Below, piece by piece: positions 1 to 9,415 of a DNA stretch of 64,000 nt; position 1 is the first letter of the stretch, and every line of letters starts with the position of its first letter. Made by a program: the position numbers and the translations under genes. The notes below the pieces were generated by a model. The model had not been told where the DNA came from. It searched no databases and saw only the letters and a list, made by a program, of their open reading frames with translations. The stretch spans positions 3,038,001 through 3,102,000 of the forward strand of contig NZ_CP085224.1 of the NCBI RefSeq assembly GCF_044803115.1, read 5' to 3'. Origin of the DNA: Caenispirillum salinarum_A. Its GTDB lineage: Bacteria > Pseudomonadota > Alphaproteobacteria > Rhodospirillales > Rhodospirillaceae.

Positions 1-108
1 ACCCTGCACGACCTGGGCATCCACAACAAGGGCCTCGCCGTCGTCGTGTGCTACGGCCTCGCGGGGATCGGCACGCTCTGGGCGCTGGTGACTCTGTTGA
101 GCATCTGA
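1..108 (+). CDS. C-terminal end of a membrane protein (partial)
   Basis: The reading frame is open from base 1 and stops with TGA at 106-108, so only the last 35 residues are visible. They contain a single hydrophobic segment (VVVCYGLAGIGTLWALVTLL) that runs to the C-terminus after a short polar stretch with His and Asn. This is the usual end of a polytopic inner-membrane protein. The pattern is loosely like the last helix of the MraY/WecA glycosyl-phosphate transferase family, but 35 residues cannot establish that. Function is left open. Confidence 0.6.
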   Translation, partial: TLHDLGIHNKGLAVVVCYGLAGIGTLWALVTLLSI

Positions 109-120
109 GAACGCTGGCGC

Positions 121-166
121 GCTTGGGGCTCCCGCCCCAAGCCCCGGCCGGGAGGCGCAGCCTCCC
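121..166 (+). terminator. Two tandem GC-rich hairpins after the partial gene
   Basis: The first hairpin has arms 121-128 and 135-142 (8 bp, 6-nt loop). The second has arms 150-156 and 160-166 (7 bp, 3-nt loop). They start 12 bases after the stop codon of the partial gene. No T-run follows, so these may end transcription poorly or may be a dispersed GC-rich repeat rather than a classic terminator. Confidence 0.45.
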
Positions 167-249
167 GAACCCGCCAGTTATTCAGAGCATGGCCGGCGCC
201 GGATGGCAGGCAGCGGCAAAAGCTTCCGGCTGCTTTATATTTAAGAAAA

Positions 250-291
250 AATTGACGGTGTGGAGGCTTCCGCCTCCACCGGGCTGCGGGG
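250..291. repeat. Second GC-rich hairpin pair
   Basis: A hairpin with arms 250-257 and 262-269 is followed by a perfect 16-bp palindrome at 276-291. The pair lies just past the stop codon of the minus-strand gene at 315-587 and resembles in layout the pair at 121-166. It may end transcription of that gene or belong to a family of dispersed intergenic hairpins. Confidence 0.45.
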
Positions 292-314
292 CCGGCCCCG
301 CGTGCCGCAGGCGC

Positions 315-587
315 TCATGCCGATGCCCGCTGCCCTTCCCTGCCACCCAGCAACTGCACCAGGGCAGCCTTCTTCGGCAGGCCGGTGACCTCGATCCTGG
401 CTTCGAACACCGTGTTGGCGTTGATGTTGCGCAGGGTCTCGATGCCCTTGCGGTCCAGCAGGCCCTCCAGCACCGATCCGGCGGCCGGAATTTCGCGGCA
501 GTCGGTCATCAGGCTGCACCCGCCTCCGTTGACTTCCACCAGCGCGACCCGGCGCCGGGCGTTGACGGCAATCACCACTCCAAGCAT
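315..587 (-). CDS. Small protein of unknown function
   Basis: This 90-residue protein starts at an ATG preceded by a good ribosome binding site (GGAGGA, 6 bases away), which supports a real gene. It is predicted soluble, without signal peptide or membrane segment. It alternates short beta-type stretches (LGVVIAVNARRRVALVEV, FEARIEVTGL), which would fit a small beta-barrel, but I recognise no family. Two cysteines (near residues 24 and 30) are not in a metal-binding spacing I know. It stands alone between hairpin-bearing intergenic regions, with a 14-bp palindrome about 75 bases upstream of its start. Confidence 0.65.
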   Translation of the reverse strand: MLGVVIAVNARRRVALVEVNGGGCSLMTDCREIPAAGSVLEGLLDRKGIETLRNINANTVFEARIEVTGLPKKAALVQLLGGREGQRASA

Positions 588-660
588 GGCGTGTCCTCCC
601 GTCGGACCATCGTTTGTTATTACTAAGGGTCCCGCTATCTGGGCGGATCGTCAACGATGC

Positions 661-674
661 CATACGGCCGTATG
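661..674. promoter_or_regulatory. 14-bp perfect palindrome, possible operator
   Basis: CATACGGCCGTATG reads identically on both strands. It lies between the stop codon of the TorD-like gene and the start of the small unknown gene, both on the minus strand. With no loop and no T-run it looks more like a dimeric regulator site than a terminator. The regulator is unknown. Confidence 0.3.
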
Positions 675-699
675 CCCTCCGGCACAGCCGCCATGCGAC

Positions 700-1491
700 C
701 TATTCCGCCGCCGCGCCCATGCAGGCGTTGAGGAACTGCCGGTCACGGTCCAGGTAGGCCACCAGAAGAGTCGCCACGCCGGCATAGAAGCCGTCAGGGT
801 CGTGAGCGTCGCAGGCATCCCGGAAAGCGGGTAGCCACGAAAGGAGGTTGTCGTCGATGAAGGTGCGCTGCTCGCGACAGGTCGTCACCAGTTCGGCGAC
901 CGCGTCGACGGGCGTATCCGACGCCGCAGCGGCGGGGTGCGCCTTCCGCCACACCGCCAGGCTTTTCTCCGACGTCTGCGCCATAACGTCCAGCAGCACC
1001 GCAACGTGATCCGGGTCGCTGGGCAGGCTTGGCCGCAGCCCCAGCCCGGAATGGCGCAGCAGAGCCTTCATGCGTCCCAGAATGTCGGCCTTGTGGGGCG
1101 CGACCGGCGCACTCACGGAAGGCGCCGTGCCCCCTTCCCCGTCGTCGCCTCCGCCAGAGCGGTTCCAGATGGAGGCGCGGGGAATGGCAGCGCCCTTCTC
1201 GAACAACACATGGAAATCATCGGCAAGCGCCGCGGCCAGCTCCTTGTCGGACCCGCCATGGTCCAGGGCGGCTTCCATGCGTCTGGCGCCGTCAGCAAGC
1301 GCGGGCTGGGCTGCCAGGTTATCCAGCACCGCCCGCCCCGGGCCCTGCCGGTAGGCGCGCAGCAGCACCGGGTCCAGCCGGTCGGCAAACAGCCCGGCGA
1401 ACCAGCGGTACAGTTCGGCCCGTCGCAGGCTTTCCCTGATGAAGGCGGCGCTGGTGGGCGTCGCGGTGCTGGAGGATGGCGGATTCGTCAT
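700..1491 (-). CDS. TorD/DmsD-family molybdoenzyme maturation chaperone
   Basis: The 263-residue protein is mostly helical and matches the TorD/NarJ/DmsD cytoplasmic chaperones, which bind the Tat signal and apoenzyme of molybdopterin oxidoreductases. Supporting features are the N-terminal helix with LRRAELYRWFAGLFAD, the conserved PDHVAVLLDVM segment near residues 160-170, and the later WLPAF motif near residue 222. A low-complexity Gly/Asp/Ser loop near residues 110-130 is an insertion. The ATG is preceded by GGGAG at 7 bases. No molybdoenzyme gene lies beside it here, so its client is unknown and may be further upstream or elsewhere. Confidence 0.8.
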   Translation of the reverse strand: MTNPPSSSTATPTSAAFIRESLRRAELYRWFAGLFADRLDPVLLRAYRQGPGRAVLDNLAAQPALADGARRMEAALDHGGSDKELAAALADDFHVLFEKGAAIPRASIWNRSGGGDDGEGGTAPSVSAPVAPHKADILGRMKALLRHSGLGLRPSLPSDPDHVAVLLDVMAQTSEKSLAVWRKAHPAAAASDTPVDAVAELVTTCREQRTFIDDNLLSWLPAFRDACDAHDPDGFYAGVATLLVAYLDRDRQFLNACMGAAAE

Positions 1492-1601
1492 GCGCGGGCT
1501 CCCGACGGCCGCTCACATGGTGGGTGGCCGGTGGTTCCCGCGCGGCGCGGACAGTGTTCCTTGGCCCCCAATGGAGCCGCGCCCCGCACCGGGCGGGAGG
1601 A

Positions 1602-1677
1602 TGGTGGGCGGTGACGGGTTCGAACCGCCGACCCTCTCGGTGTAAACGAGATGCTCTACCAGCTGAGCTAACCGCCC
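1602..1677 (-). tRNA. tRNA-Val (anticodon TAC)
   Basis: The reverse complement folds into a full cloverleaf with a 7-bp acceptor stem (GGGCGGT/ACCGCCC), a GCTCAGCTGGTAGAGC D-arm, an anticodon loop TTTACAC with anticodon TAC, and a TTCGAAC T-loop. The 3' CCA is encoded (1602-1604). Confidence 0.97.
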
Positions 1678-1765
1678 GTCGAAGCGACACCGTCTTAACG
1701 ACAGCCGCCTGATATGAAAAGAAAAACCGGCACGATGTTCCGTGTCAAGCGCCGCGGGAACGAAG

Positions 1766-1791
1766 AAGGCCGGCCCCGGGGCCGGCCTTTT
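1766..1791 (-). terminator. Terminator of hupB
   Basis: A perfect 24-base palindrome (arms 1766-1777 and 1778-1789) lies 20 bases beyond the hupB stop. A TTTT run follows on the plus side and a weaker pyrimidine tract on the minus side, so it may work in both directions, also shielding the tRNA gene. Confidence 0.7.
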
Positions 1792-1810
1792 CCGCAGGAT
1801 GCGTCCGGGC

Positions 1811-2086
1811 TTAGCCGTTGACGGCGTCCTTGAGGCCCTTGCCAGCCTTGAACTTGGGCTGCTTCGAAGCCGGAATCTTGATGGTTTCGCCGGTGCGCGG
1901 GTTGCGGCCTTCGCTGGCGGCACGCTCGGCGACGGCGAAGGTGCCGAAACCGACCAGGCGCACTTCGTCGCCCTTCTTCAGGGCGTCGGTGATGGAGTTG
2001 AAGACACCGTCCACGGCCTTGGTGGCATCGGCCTTCGACAGGCCGCTGGAATCCGCGACGGCGGCAACGAGATCGTTCTTGTTCAC
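1811..2086 (-). CDS. hupB: DNA-binding protein HU
   Basis: This 91-residue histone-like protein bends and compacts DNA as a dimer. The sequence has the HU/IHF signature: N-terminal NKNDLVAAVAD helix, the VGFGTF core turn, and the DNA-binding arm GRNPRTGETIKIPASK. I place the start at a GTG (2084-2086) because it gives the standard HU length and has AGAGGGGG upstream; the open frame continues 15 codons further upstream without family resemblance. It lies downstream of lon, as in many alphaproteobacteria, but the strong terminator after lon means it has its own promoter. Confidence 0.95.
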   Translation of the reverse strand: MNKNDLVAAVADSSGLSKADATKAVDGVFNSITDALKKGDEVRLVGFGTFAVAERAASEGRNPRTGETIKIPASKQPKFKAGKGLKDAVNG

Positions 2087-2384
2087 TAGAGGGCCCCCTC
2101 TGCTAAAAGCAAAGACAAAAACTCGGTCCAATCAATTCGGTCAATTAGACCCTTGATTTAACGGAAGGGAGTTTAAGGCGGGCCTTCCAAGCCCGTCAAT
2201 CCGGGAAACGCCGTTTTCCCCAGTTTTTCGCCATTTTCAGGCCCATACCCCTGTGGATCAGCGGGTCTTTCGCGTCACCTGAGGCTGATCGGGCACAAGA
2301 AAAGATAAACTTTTACGCTATTTCTGCTTCCGATTCGGCAAATATCTCCACAAGACCTTCCAAGCATAGACCCGGACGACCACG
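2087..2384 (-). promoter_or_regulatory. lon-hupB intergenic region with the hupB promoter
   Basis: This stretch has no convincing coding frame. It is noticeably more AT-rich than its surroundings, mainly at 2100-2165 and 2290-2350, as expected for a strong promoter and leader of hupB. I could not pick one clear -35/-10 pair by eye. Confidence 0.4.
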
Positions 2385-2412
2385 AAAAAAGGGCCGGACA
2401 TGCGTCCGGCCC
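2385..2412 (-). terminator. Rho-independent terminator of lon
   Basis: A 9-bp GC-rich stem (arms 2391-2399 and 2404-2412, 4-nt loop) is followed on the minus strand by six T residues (complement of 2385-2390). It lies 25 bases past the lon stop. Confidence 0.9.
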
Positions 2413-2436
2413 CGATGTCCTCATCCCAATTCAGGA

Positions 2437-4845
2437 TCAGTGGGTAATAATGGCGTCCCCGCCGTCACCCTCGGTGGACTTCACGGCCGGAGCCGCCTCG
2501 TCTTCGGCCTCGCTCCATTCAATGGGCGTCAGGTCGTTGACCAGCGCATGTTCCAGCACCTCGTCCACAGTGGAGACCGGAATGATCTTCAGGCCGCGCT
2601 TCACGTTGTCGGGAATCTCGGCAAGATCCTTTTCATTGTCGCGCGGGATCAGCACCCGCTTTATACCGCCACGCAGGGCCGCAAGCAGTTTCTCCTTCAG
2701 GCCGCCGATGGGCAGGACACGACCGCGCAGAGTGATCTCGCCGGTCATGGCGATGTCCCTGGCGACCGGATTGCCCGTCAGCGCCGAGACGATGGAGGTG
2801 CACATGGCGGTGCCGGCCGACGGGCCGTCCTTGGGCGTCGCGCCCTCAGGCACGTGCACGTGGATGTCGCGCTTCTCGAACACCGTCGGCTTGATGCCGA
2901 AGGACACCGCCCGCGAGCGGACGTAAGACCGCGCCGCCTGGATGGACTCCTTCATGACGTCACCCAGCTGGCCGGTCAGCGTGACATTGCCCTTGCCGGG
3001 CAGCATGACGCTTTCCACCGAAAGCAGCTCACCGCCGACTTCGGTCCAGGCCAGGCCGGTCACCACGCCCACCAGGTCCTCGCGCTCCGCCTCGCCATAG
3101 CGGTACCGGCGCACGCCGGCGTACTTGCCGAGATTACGGCGCGTGATGCCGATCTTCTTGAGCTTGCTCTCCACCAGGCGCTTGATCGCCTTGCGCGACA
3201 GGTTGGCCAACTCGCGCTCAAGGTTGCGGACGCCGGCCTCGCGCGTGTAGTAGCGCACCAGGTCGCGCAGCGCGTCGTCGCTGATGGTGAACTCCGCCTT
3301 CTTCAGGCCGTGCGCTTCCATCTGCTTGGGGATGAGGTGGCGCTTGGCGATCTCGACCTTTTCGTCCTCGGTGTAGCCGGACAGGCGGATGATTTCCATG
3401 CGGTCCATCAGCGGCTGCGGCATCCGCAGCGTGTTGGCCGTGGTGACGAACATCACGTCCGACAGGTCGTAGTCGACCTCCAGGTAATGGTCGGCGAAGG
3501 TGGAATTCTGCGCCGGGTCCAGCACCTCCAGCAGCGCCGAAGACGGATCGCCGCGCCAGTCGGCGCCCAGCTTGTCAATCTCGTCCAGCAGGAAGAAGGG
3601 GTTCGACGACTTGGCCTTCTTCATGCCCTGGATGATCTTGCCGGGCATGGAGCCGATGTAGGTGCGGCGGTGACCACGGATCTCGCTTTCGTCACGCACG
3701 CCGCCCAGCGACATGCGCACGAAATTGCGGCCCGTCGCCTTGGCGATGGATTCGCCCAGCGACGTCTTGCCGACGCCCGGCGGGCCGACGAGGCACAGGA
3801 TCGGACCCTTGAGCTTCTTGGTGCGCTGCTGCACCGCGAGGTACTCCAGGATGCGTTCCTTGACCTTCTCCAGGCCGTAGTGGTCGTCGTTCAGAACCTT
3901 GCTGGCGCGCTTCAGGTCGTAGTTGACGCGCGTCTTGTTCTGCCAGGGGATCGAGAGGATCCAGTCCAGGTAATTACGCACCACCGTGGCTTCCGCCGAC
4001 ATGGGGCTCATGGTGCGCAGCTTTTTCAGCTCGGCCTGGGCCTTTTCCTTGGCCTCCTTCGAGAGCTTGGTCTTGTTGATCCGCTCCTCGAACTCGGCGG
4101 CCTCGTCCTTGCCTTCCTCACCCTCGCCGAGTTCCTTCTGAATGGCCTTCAACTGCTCGTTCAGATAGTACTCGCGCTGGGTCTTCTCCATCTGCCGCTT
4201 GACGCGGTTGCGGATCTTCTTTTCGACCTGCAGGACGCCGATCTCGCTTTCCATGAAGCCGTAGACGCGCTCAAGACGCTCGGCGACCGTGGTGCTTTCC
4301 AGCAGTTCCTGCTTGTCGGCGATTTTCAGCGACAGGTGGCTGGCGACCGTGTCGGCCAGCTTGGCCGGGTCCTCGATCTGGTTGATGGAAACCAGGACCT
4401 CGGGCGGAATCTTCTTGTTGAGCTTGATGTACTGCTCGAACTGCGCCACCACCGAACGCGACAGGGCCTCAAGCTCCTGGTTGTCGGCCTGCTCGTCGTC
4501 CAGCAGCTCGACCTCGGCCTGGAAGAAGTCTTCCGTGCCGGTGTAGTTCTTGATACGGGCACGCTGGCCGCCCTCGACCAGCACCTTCACGGTGTCGTCG
4601 GGCAGTTTCAGCAGCTGCAGCACGGTCGAAACCGTGCCGACGGTGTAGATGTCGTCGGGGTCGGGGTTGTCCTGGGCCGCGTTCTTCTGCGCGACCAGCA
4701 GGATCTGCTTGTCCTCCGCCATGACGTCTTCCAGGGCCTTCACCGACTTCTCGCGGCCGACGAACAGCGGCACGATCATGTGCGGGAACACCACGATGTC
4801 ACGCAGCGGCAGAACGGGGAGGATGTCTTCGCGACCAGTCTCCAC
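2437..4845 (-). CDS. lon: ATP-dependent protease Lon
   Basis: Lon degrades misfolded and short-lived regulatory proteins in the cytoplasm. The 802 residues show the N-terminal substrate-binding domain (LPVLPLRDIVVFPHMIVPLF), a coiled-coil middle region, the AAA+ module with Walker A GPPGVGKT near residue 350 and Walker B FFLLDEIDK, and the C-terminal serine protease domain. The catalytic Ser is in PKDGPSAGTAM (about residue 680) and the Lys in GGLKEKLLAA (about 723). The start is GTG with GAGGGA upstream. The C-terminus has a short acidic tail. It follows clpX in the same direction but has a gap of about 180 bases, so it may also have its own promoter. Confidence 0.98.
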   Translation of the reverse strand: METGREDILPVLPLRDIVVFPHMIVPLFVGREKSVKALEDVMAEDKQILLVAQKNAAQDNPDPDDIYTVGTVSTVLQLLKLPDDTVKVLVEGGQRARIKNYTGTEDFFQAEVELLDDEQADNQELEALSRSVVAQFEQYIKLNKKIPPEVLVSINQIEDPAKLADTVASHLSLKIADKQELLESTTVAERLERVYGFMESEIGVLQVEKKIRNRVKRQMEKTQREYYLNEQLKAIQKELGEGEEGKDEAAEFEERINKTKLSKEAKEKAQAELKKLRTMSPMSAEATVVRNYLDWILSIPWQNKTRVNYDLKRASKVLNDDHYGLEKVKERILEYLAVQQRTKKLKGPILCLVGPPGVGKTSLGESIAKATGRNFVRMSLGGVRDESEIRGHRRTYIGSMPGKIIQGMKKAKSSNPFFLLDEIDKLGADWRGDPSSALLEVLDPAQNSTFADHYLEVDYDLSDVMFVTTANTLRMPQPLMDRMEIIRLSGYTEDEKVEIAKRHLIPKQMEAHGLKKAEFTISDDALRDLVRYYTREAGVRNLERELANLSRKAIKRLVESKLKKIGITRRNLGKYAGVRRYRYGEAEREDLVGVVTGLAWTEVGGELLSVESVMLPGKGNVTLTGQLGDVMKESIQAARSYVRSRAVSFGIKPTVFEKRDIHVHVPEGATPKDGPSAGTAMCTSIVSALTGNPVARDIAMTGEITLRGRVLPIGGLKEKLLAALRGGIKRVLIPRDNEKDLAEIPDNVKRGLKIIPVSTVDEVLEHALVNDLTPIEWSEAEDEAAPAVKSTEGDGGDAIITH

Positions 4846-4914
4846 GACAGTATCCCTCTTTTATTGCTTGGCGGCCGGTTGACGCACCGCCAGATTAACC
4901 GGCTCGTCCGACCG

Positions 4915-4945
4915 ATATGGGAGGCTCGGACGCCGGCGACCAGGG
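4915..4945 (-). promoter_or_regulatory. Possible heat-shock promoter of lon
   Basis: On the minus strand the sequence TCCCATAT (complement of 4915-4922) resembles the sigma-32 -10 element, with a CTGGTCG-like -35 candidate about 14 bases further upstream. The position, 70 bases ahead of the lon start, is sensible for a heat-shock gene. The -35 match is weak. Confidence 0.3.
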
Positions 4946-5024
4946 GTGGGAAGCACACAAGGCCCGGTCGCCCCGGTACTGGGCGCGACCCTGTCCGGGC
5001 GCTGGCGCTTGTAAGGAAGGGCGC

Positions 5025-6296
<1,272 letters not shown>

Positions 6297-6655
6297 CGTG
6301 TCTCCACTCCGTGCGCGGCCGAAAATGCCGGCGCGCCCTGATCTTTTCGCGGCCTGCCGGCCCGCTGGACTTCCATGTTAGCCGGACCGTCCGGCCCAAA
6401 ACAATGCCTAAAACCTCTACGCCCTTGCCAGCGTAACGGATCGGTCATCGTTGGTGCAACATGGGGAGATGGCGGCAGGGCCGCAAGGTATTGGCAGGTT
6501 TGCCTGATCGTCCCGAAAGGCGGGTCAGGCGGGCGGCGGGCATGGTCCGAGGCGGCGGTCAGAGACCATACCCTGGTACCGGCGGCGACGGACGGAAACC
6601 GCCCGCCGCGCCGGACGAGGGGCCGGCACACAAATGGTGCCGGCCGAGGGTCCGC
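6297..6655 (-). promoter_or_regulatory. clpP-clpX intergenic region
   Basis: This 359-base gap has no credible gene. It holds a hairpin just past the clpP stop (arms 6621-6629 and 6637-6645, 7-nt loop) without a T-run, and a small GC-rich hairpin at 6381-6395 about 85 bases ahead of clpX. The layout suggests that clpX has its own promoter here in addition to readthrough. Confidence 0.45.
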
Positions 6656-7342
6656 TTATTTCTCGCCTTCGCCCTCGCCCTTCTTCTGGCCCCCTTCTTC
6701 GCGGGCCTTGGCCTCGGCCTCGCGGCTGAGCACGACGCTGTCGATCAGGCCGAAGGCCTTGGCCTCCTCGGGCGTCAGGAACTTATCGCGCTCCATGGCC
6801 TTCTCGATCTCCTCGAGCGGCTGGCCCGTGTGCTTGACGTAGATCTTGTTCAGCCGGTCGCGGATGGACAGGATTTCCTTGGCGTGGATCTCGATGTCCG
6901 CCGCCTGACCCTGGAAGCCGCCGGACGGCTGGTGGACCATGATGCGCGAGTTGGGCAGGGAGAAGCGCTTCTCCGGGGCGCCACCGGCCAGCAGCAGCGA
7001 GCCCATGGAGGCCGCCTGGCCGATGACCATGGTGGCGACGTCGCACCGGATGTACTGCATGGTGTCGTACATCGCCAGGCCCGACGTCACCACGCCGCCC
7101 GGCGAGTTGATGTAGAACGCAATGTCCTTCGACGGGTTGTCCGCCTCCAGGTACAGCATCTGGGCGCACACCAGGGCGGAGACGTTGTCCTCCACCGGGC
7201 CGGTGAGGAACAGGATGCGTTCCTTCAGCAGCCGCGAATAGATGTCGTAGGACCGCTCCCCGCGGTTGGTCTGCTCGACCACCATGGGGACCAGGTAGTT
7301 GTTATAGACGTCGATCGGATCACGTTCTCTCATCGGCTCCAT
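6656..7342 (-). CDS. clpP: ATP-dependent Clp protease proteolytic subunit ClpP
   Basis: ClpP is the tetradecameric serine protease chamber that works with ClpX. The catalytic triad is visible as Ser112 in GQAASMGS, His137 in MVHQPSGG and Asp186 in ERDKF. At 228 residues it is about 20 longer than the usual 200-207, because of a charged C-terminal tail after residue 205 rich in Glu, Lys and Gly. The ATG at 7342 is used here; a second in-frame ATG three codons later is an alternative. It lies between tig and clpX on the same strand. Confidence 0.97.
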   Translation of the reverse strand: MEPMRERDPIDVYNNYLVPMVVEQTNRGERSYDIYSRLLKERILFLTGPVEDNVSALVCAQMLYLEADNPSKDIAFYINSPGGVVTSGLAMYDTMQYIRCDVATMVIGQAASMGSLLLAGGAPEKRFSLPNSRIMVHQPSGGFQGQAADIEIHAKEILSIRDRLNKIYVKHTGQPLEEIEKAMERDKFLTPEEAKAFGLIDSVVLSREAEAKAREEGGQKKGEGEGEK

Positions 7343-7390
7343 CCATTGCTGTGGTTCCCCGATATGCGGGGCGATCCGCTCTCATGCAAT

Positions 7391-7420
7391 CGGGGCGGCG
7401 GCCGGAAAGCCACCGCCCCG
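7391..7420 (-). terminator. Hairpin between tig and clpP
   Basis: An 8-bp GC-only stem (arms 7391-7398 and 7413-7420) with a 14-base loop lies about 40 bases after the tig stop. No T-run follows on the minus strand, so termination may be partial and leave some tig-clpP readthrough. Confidence 0.5.
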
Positions 7421-7458
7421 ACAGTCTCATGCGACGCGAGGGGACGCGACGGACGCCG

Positions 7459-8931
7459 TCACGCGGACGTCTCGCCCTCGTCCTTGCCCGCCTCGTCTTC
7501 GCCGGCCTCGGCCTCGTCCGCCTTCTTGGCGGCGGCCTTCTTGGCAGGAGCCTTCTTCTTGGCAACGGCCTTCTTCTTGGGCTTGTCCTCGCCCTCGCCT
7601 TCGGCCTCCTCGCCGTCCTGCTGCATCAGCTCCTCGACGCTGACCGGCTTGTCCTCGACCTTCGCCACCTCGAGGATGTAGTCGACGACCTTGTCCTCGT
7701 AGATGGGGGCGCGGAGCTGGTTGATGGCGTCCTGGTTCTGCAGGAAGTACTGGAACACCGCTTGTTCCTGACCGGGGTACCGGGTCGCCTCGGCCATGAT
7801 GGCGCGGTTGAGGTCATCCTGGTTGACCTGGATCTCGTTCTTCTGGCCGACCTCGGACAGCAGCAGGCCCAGGCGCACGCGGCGCTCGGCCAGCTTGCGA
7901 TAGTCGTCCTTCAACTCGTCGTCGGACTTGCCCTCGTCCTCGGGGTCCAGGTTGCCCTGTTCCTTGGCCTGCTCGACCTGCTTCCAGATGCCGTCGAACT
8001 CCATGTCGACCATGGACTGCGGCACGGGGAAGTCGTGGGCGTCGGACAGCTTGTCCAGCAGCTCGCGCTTGACCTTCTGGCGGGCGACCTTGTCGTACTC
8101 GCCCTGGATCTGCTCGCGAATGGCGGTCTTCAGCGCCTCCAGGTCGTCCATGCCGACCTTCTTGGCCAGCTCGTCGTCGATCTCGGGAACCTTGGGCTCG
8201 CGGATTTCCTTGACGGTGACGTCGAAGGTGACTTCCTGGCCGGCCAGGTGCTCGGCAGGGTAGTCCTCGGGGAAGGTCAGGGTGACGACCTTCTCCTCGC
8301 CGGCCTTCATGCCGACGACCTGGTCCTCGAAGCCCGGAATGAAGGTGCCCGAGCCGATTTCAAGGCTGTAGTCCTCGGCCTTGCCGCCCTCGAATTCCTC
8401 GCCGCCCTTCTTGCCGACGAAGTCGATCACGGCGACATCGCCGTTCTTGACCTTGCGGGCCTTGCTGGCGACCGGCTCGCTGGACTTCTGGCCCTCGGCG
8501 ATGCGCTGCAGCGCGTCCTCGACTTCCTTCTCGTCGACCTCGGCCTTGGGGCGGGTCAGTTCGAGGGTGGAAAAGTCAACCGGCGTGATCTCGGGCAGGA
8601 CCTCGACGGACATGGTGAATTCCAGGTCCTTGCCCTCGTCGAAGGCCTCGATGTCGATCTTGGGCTGCATGGCGGGACGCAGCTCGCGCTCGGCCACCGT
8701 CTTCTCGGCGGCTTCCTGAACCGACTGCTCGAGAACCTCGCCCATGACGGCGGAGCCGTAGCGCTTCTTCATCAGGCTGACGGGCACCTTGCCGGGACGG
8801 AAGCCCGGCATCTTGACCTGCGTGCTCAGCTCCTTCAGGCGAGCCTCGCTCTTCGCGGCGATATCGGCGGCGGGCACAACCACCTTGAAATCGTGCTTCA
8901 GGCCCTCGGCGTTGGTTTCAGTAACCTGCAT
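7459..8931 (-). CDS. tig: Trigger factor
   Basis: Trigger factor is the ribosome-bound chaperone and peptidyl-prolyl isomerase that meets nascent chains. The N-terminal ribosome-docking loop (MPGFRPGKVP) is near residue 43, the FKBP-type domain spans roughly 150-245 (GDVAVIDFVGKKGGEEF), and the helical C-domain follows. At 490 residues it is about 50 longer than usual. The extra part is a C-terminal low-complexity tail alternating KKK/AKK blocks with Glu/Asp blocks, like histone H1-type extensions. It heads the tig-clpP-clpX-lon run. Confidence 0.97.
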   Translation of the reverse strand: MQVTETNAEGLKHDFKVVVPAADIAAKSEARLKELSTQVKMPGFRPGKVPVSLMKKRYGSAVMGEVLEQSVQEAAEKTVAERELRPAMQPKIDIEAFDEGKDLEFTMSVEVLPEITPVDFSTLELTRPKAEVDEKEVEDALQRIAEGQKSSEPVASKARKVKNGDVAVIDFVGKKGGEEFEGGKAEDYSLEIGSGTFIPGFEDQVVGMKAGEEKVVTLTFPEDYPAEHLAGQEVTFDVTVKEIREPKVPEIDDELAKKVGMDDLEALKTAIREQIQGEYDKVARQKVKRELLDKLSDAHDFPVPQSMVDMEFDGIWKQVEQAKEQGNLDPEDEGKSDDELKDDYRKLAERRVRLGLLLSEVGQKNEIQVNQDDLNRAIMAEATRYPGQEQAVFQYFLQNQDAINQLRAPIYEDKVVDYILEVAKVEDKPVSVEELMQQDGEEAEGEGEDKPKKKAVAKKKAPAKKAAAKKADEAEAGEDEAGKDEGETSA

Positions 8932-9092
8932 CTGGAGTCTCTATTCGTGAATTCGTTGATCGACTCGGCGGGCGAGCCACGGCGTGGCGCGGTTATAGCA
9001 GACTAAACCCCCGCCGCAACGGGGTGAGGCAAAAAACGGCGCCGCGTGGGCCCGCCACCGGCCGGAAGGAGGGCCGGCGCGGCATGAATGTT

Positions 9093-9177
9093 TGGTGCGG
9101 CCGGAGGGACTCGAACCCACACACCTTGCGGCGCTGGAACCTAAATCCAGTGCGTCTACCAGTTCCGCCACGGCCGC
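9093..9177 (-). tRNA. tRNA-Leu (anticodon TAG)
   Basis: The reverse complement forms a class II tRNA with acceptor GCGGCCG/CGGCCGC, an anticodon loop TTTAGGT giving TAG, a variable arm (GCGCCGCAAGGTGT region) and a GTTCGAGTC T-loop. CCA is encoded at 9093-9095. Confidence 0.97.
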
Positions 9178-9415
9178 GTCGGAAACCGGTCTTGTGCAAC
9201 GGATGGCCCCGCGCGTCAAGGGCTGGCGCCAGTCCGACGCCGCACCACACCGCTTCCCGGCCATGCACCTTGGTATACATCGTTACGCCATATGACCCTC
9301 ATATACCCCTCTCGGCCTTTTCGCCGCCTGGAAAATCGTATATGACAACCGTCGACGGCGCGGCCCCGGGGACAAGTCGGGCGGCGTGGGGGATGACGCA
9401 CAAGCGGAGAAGACG

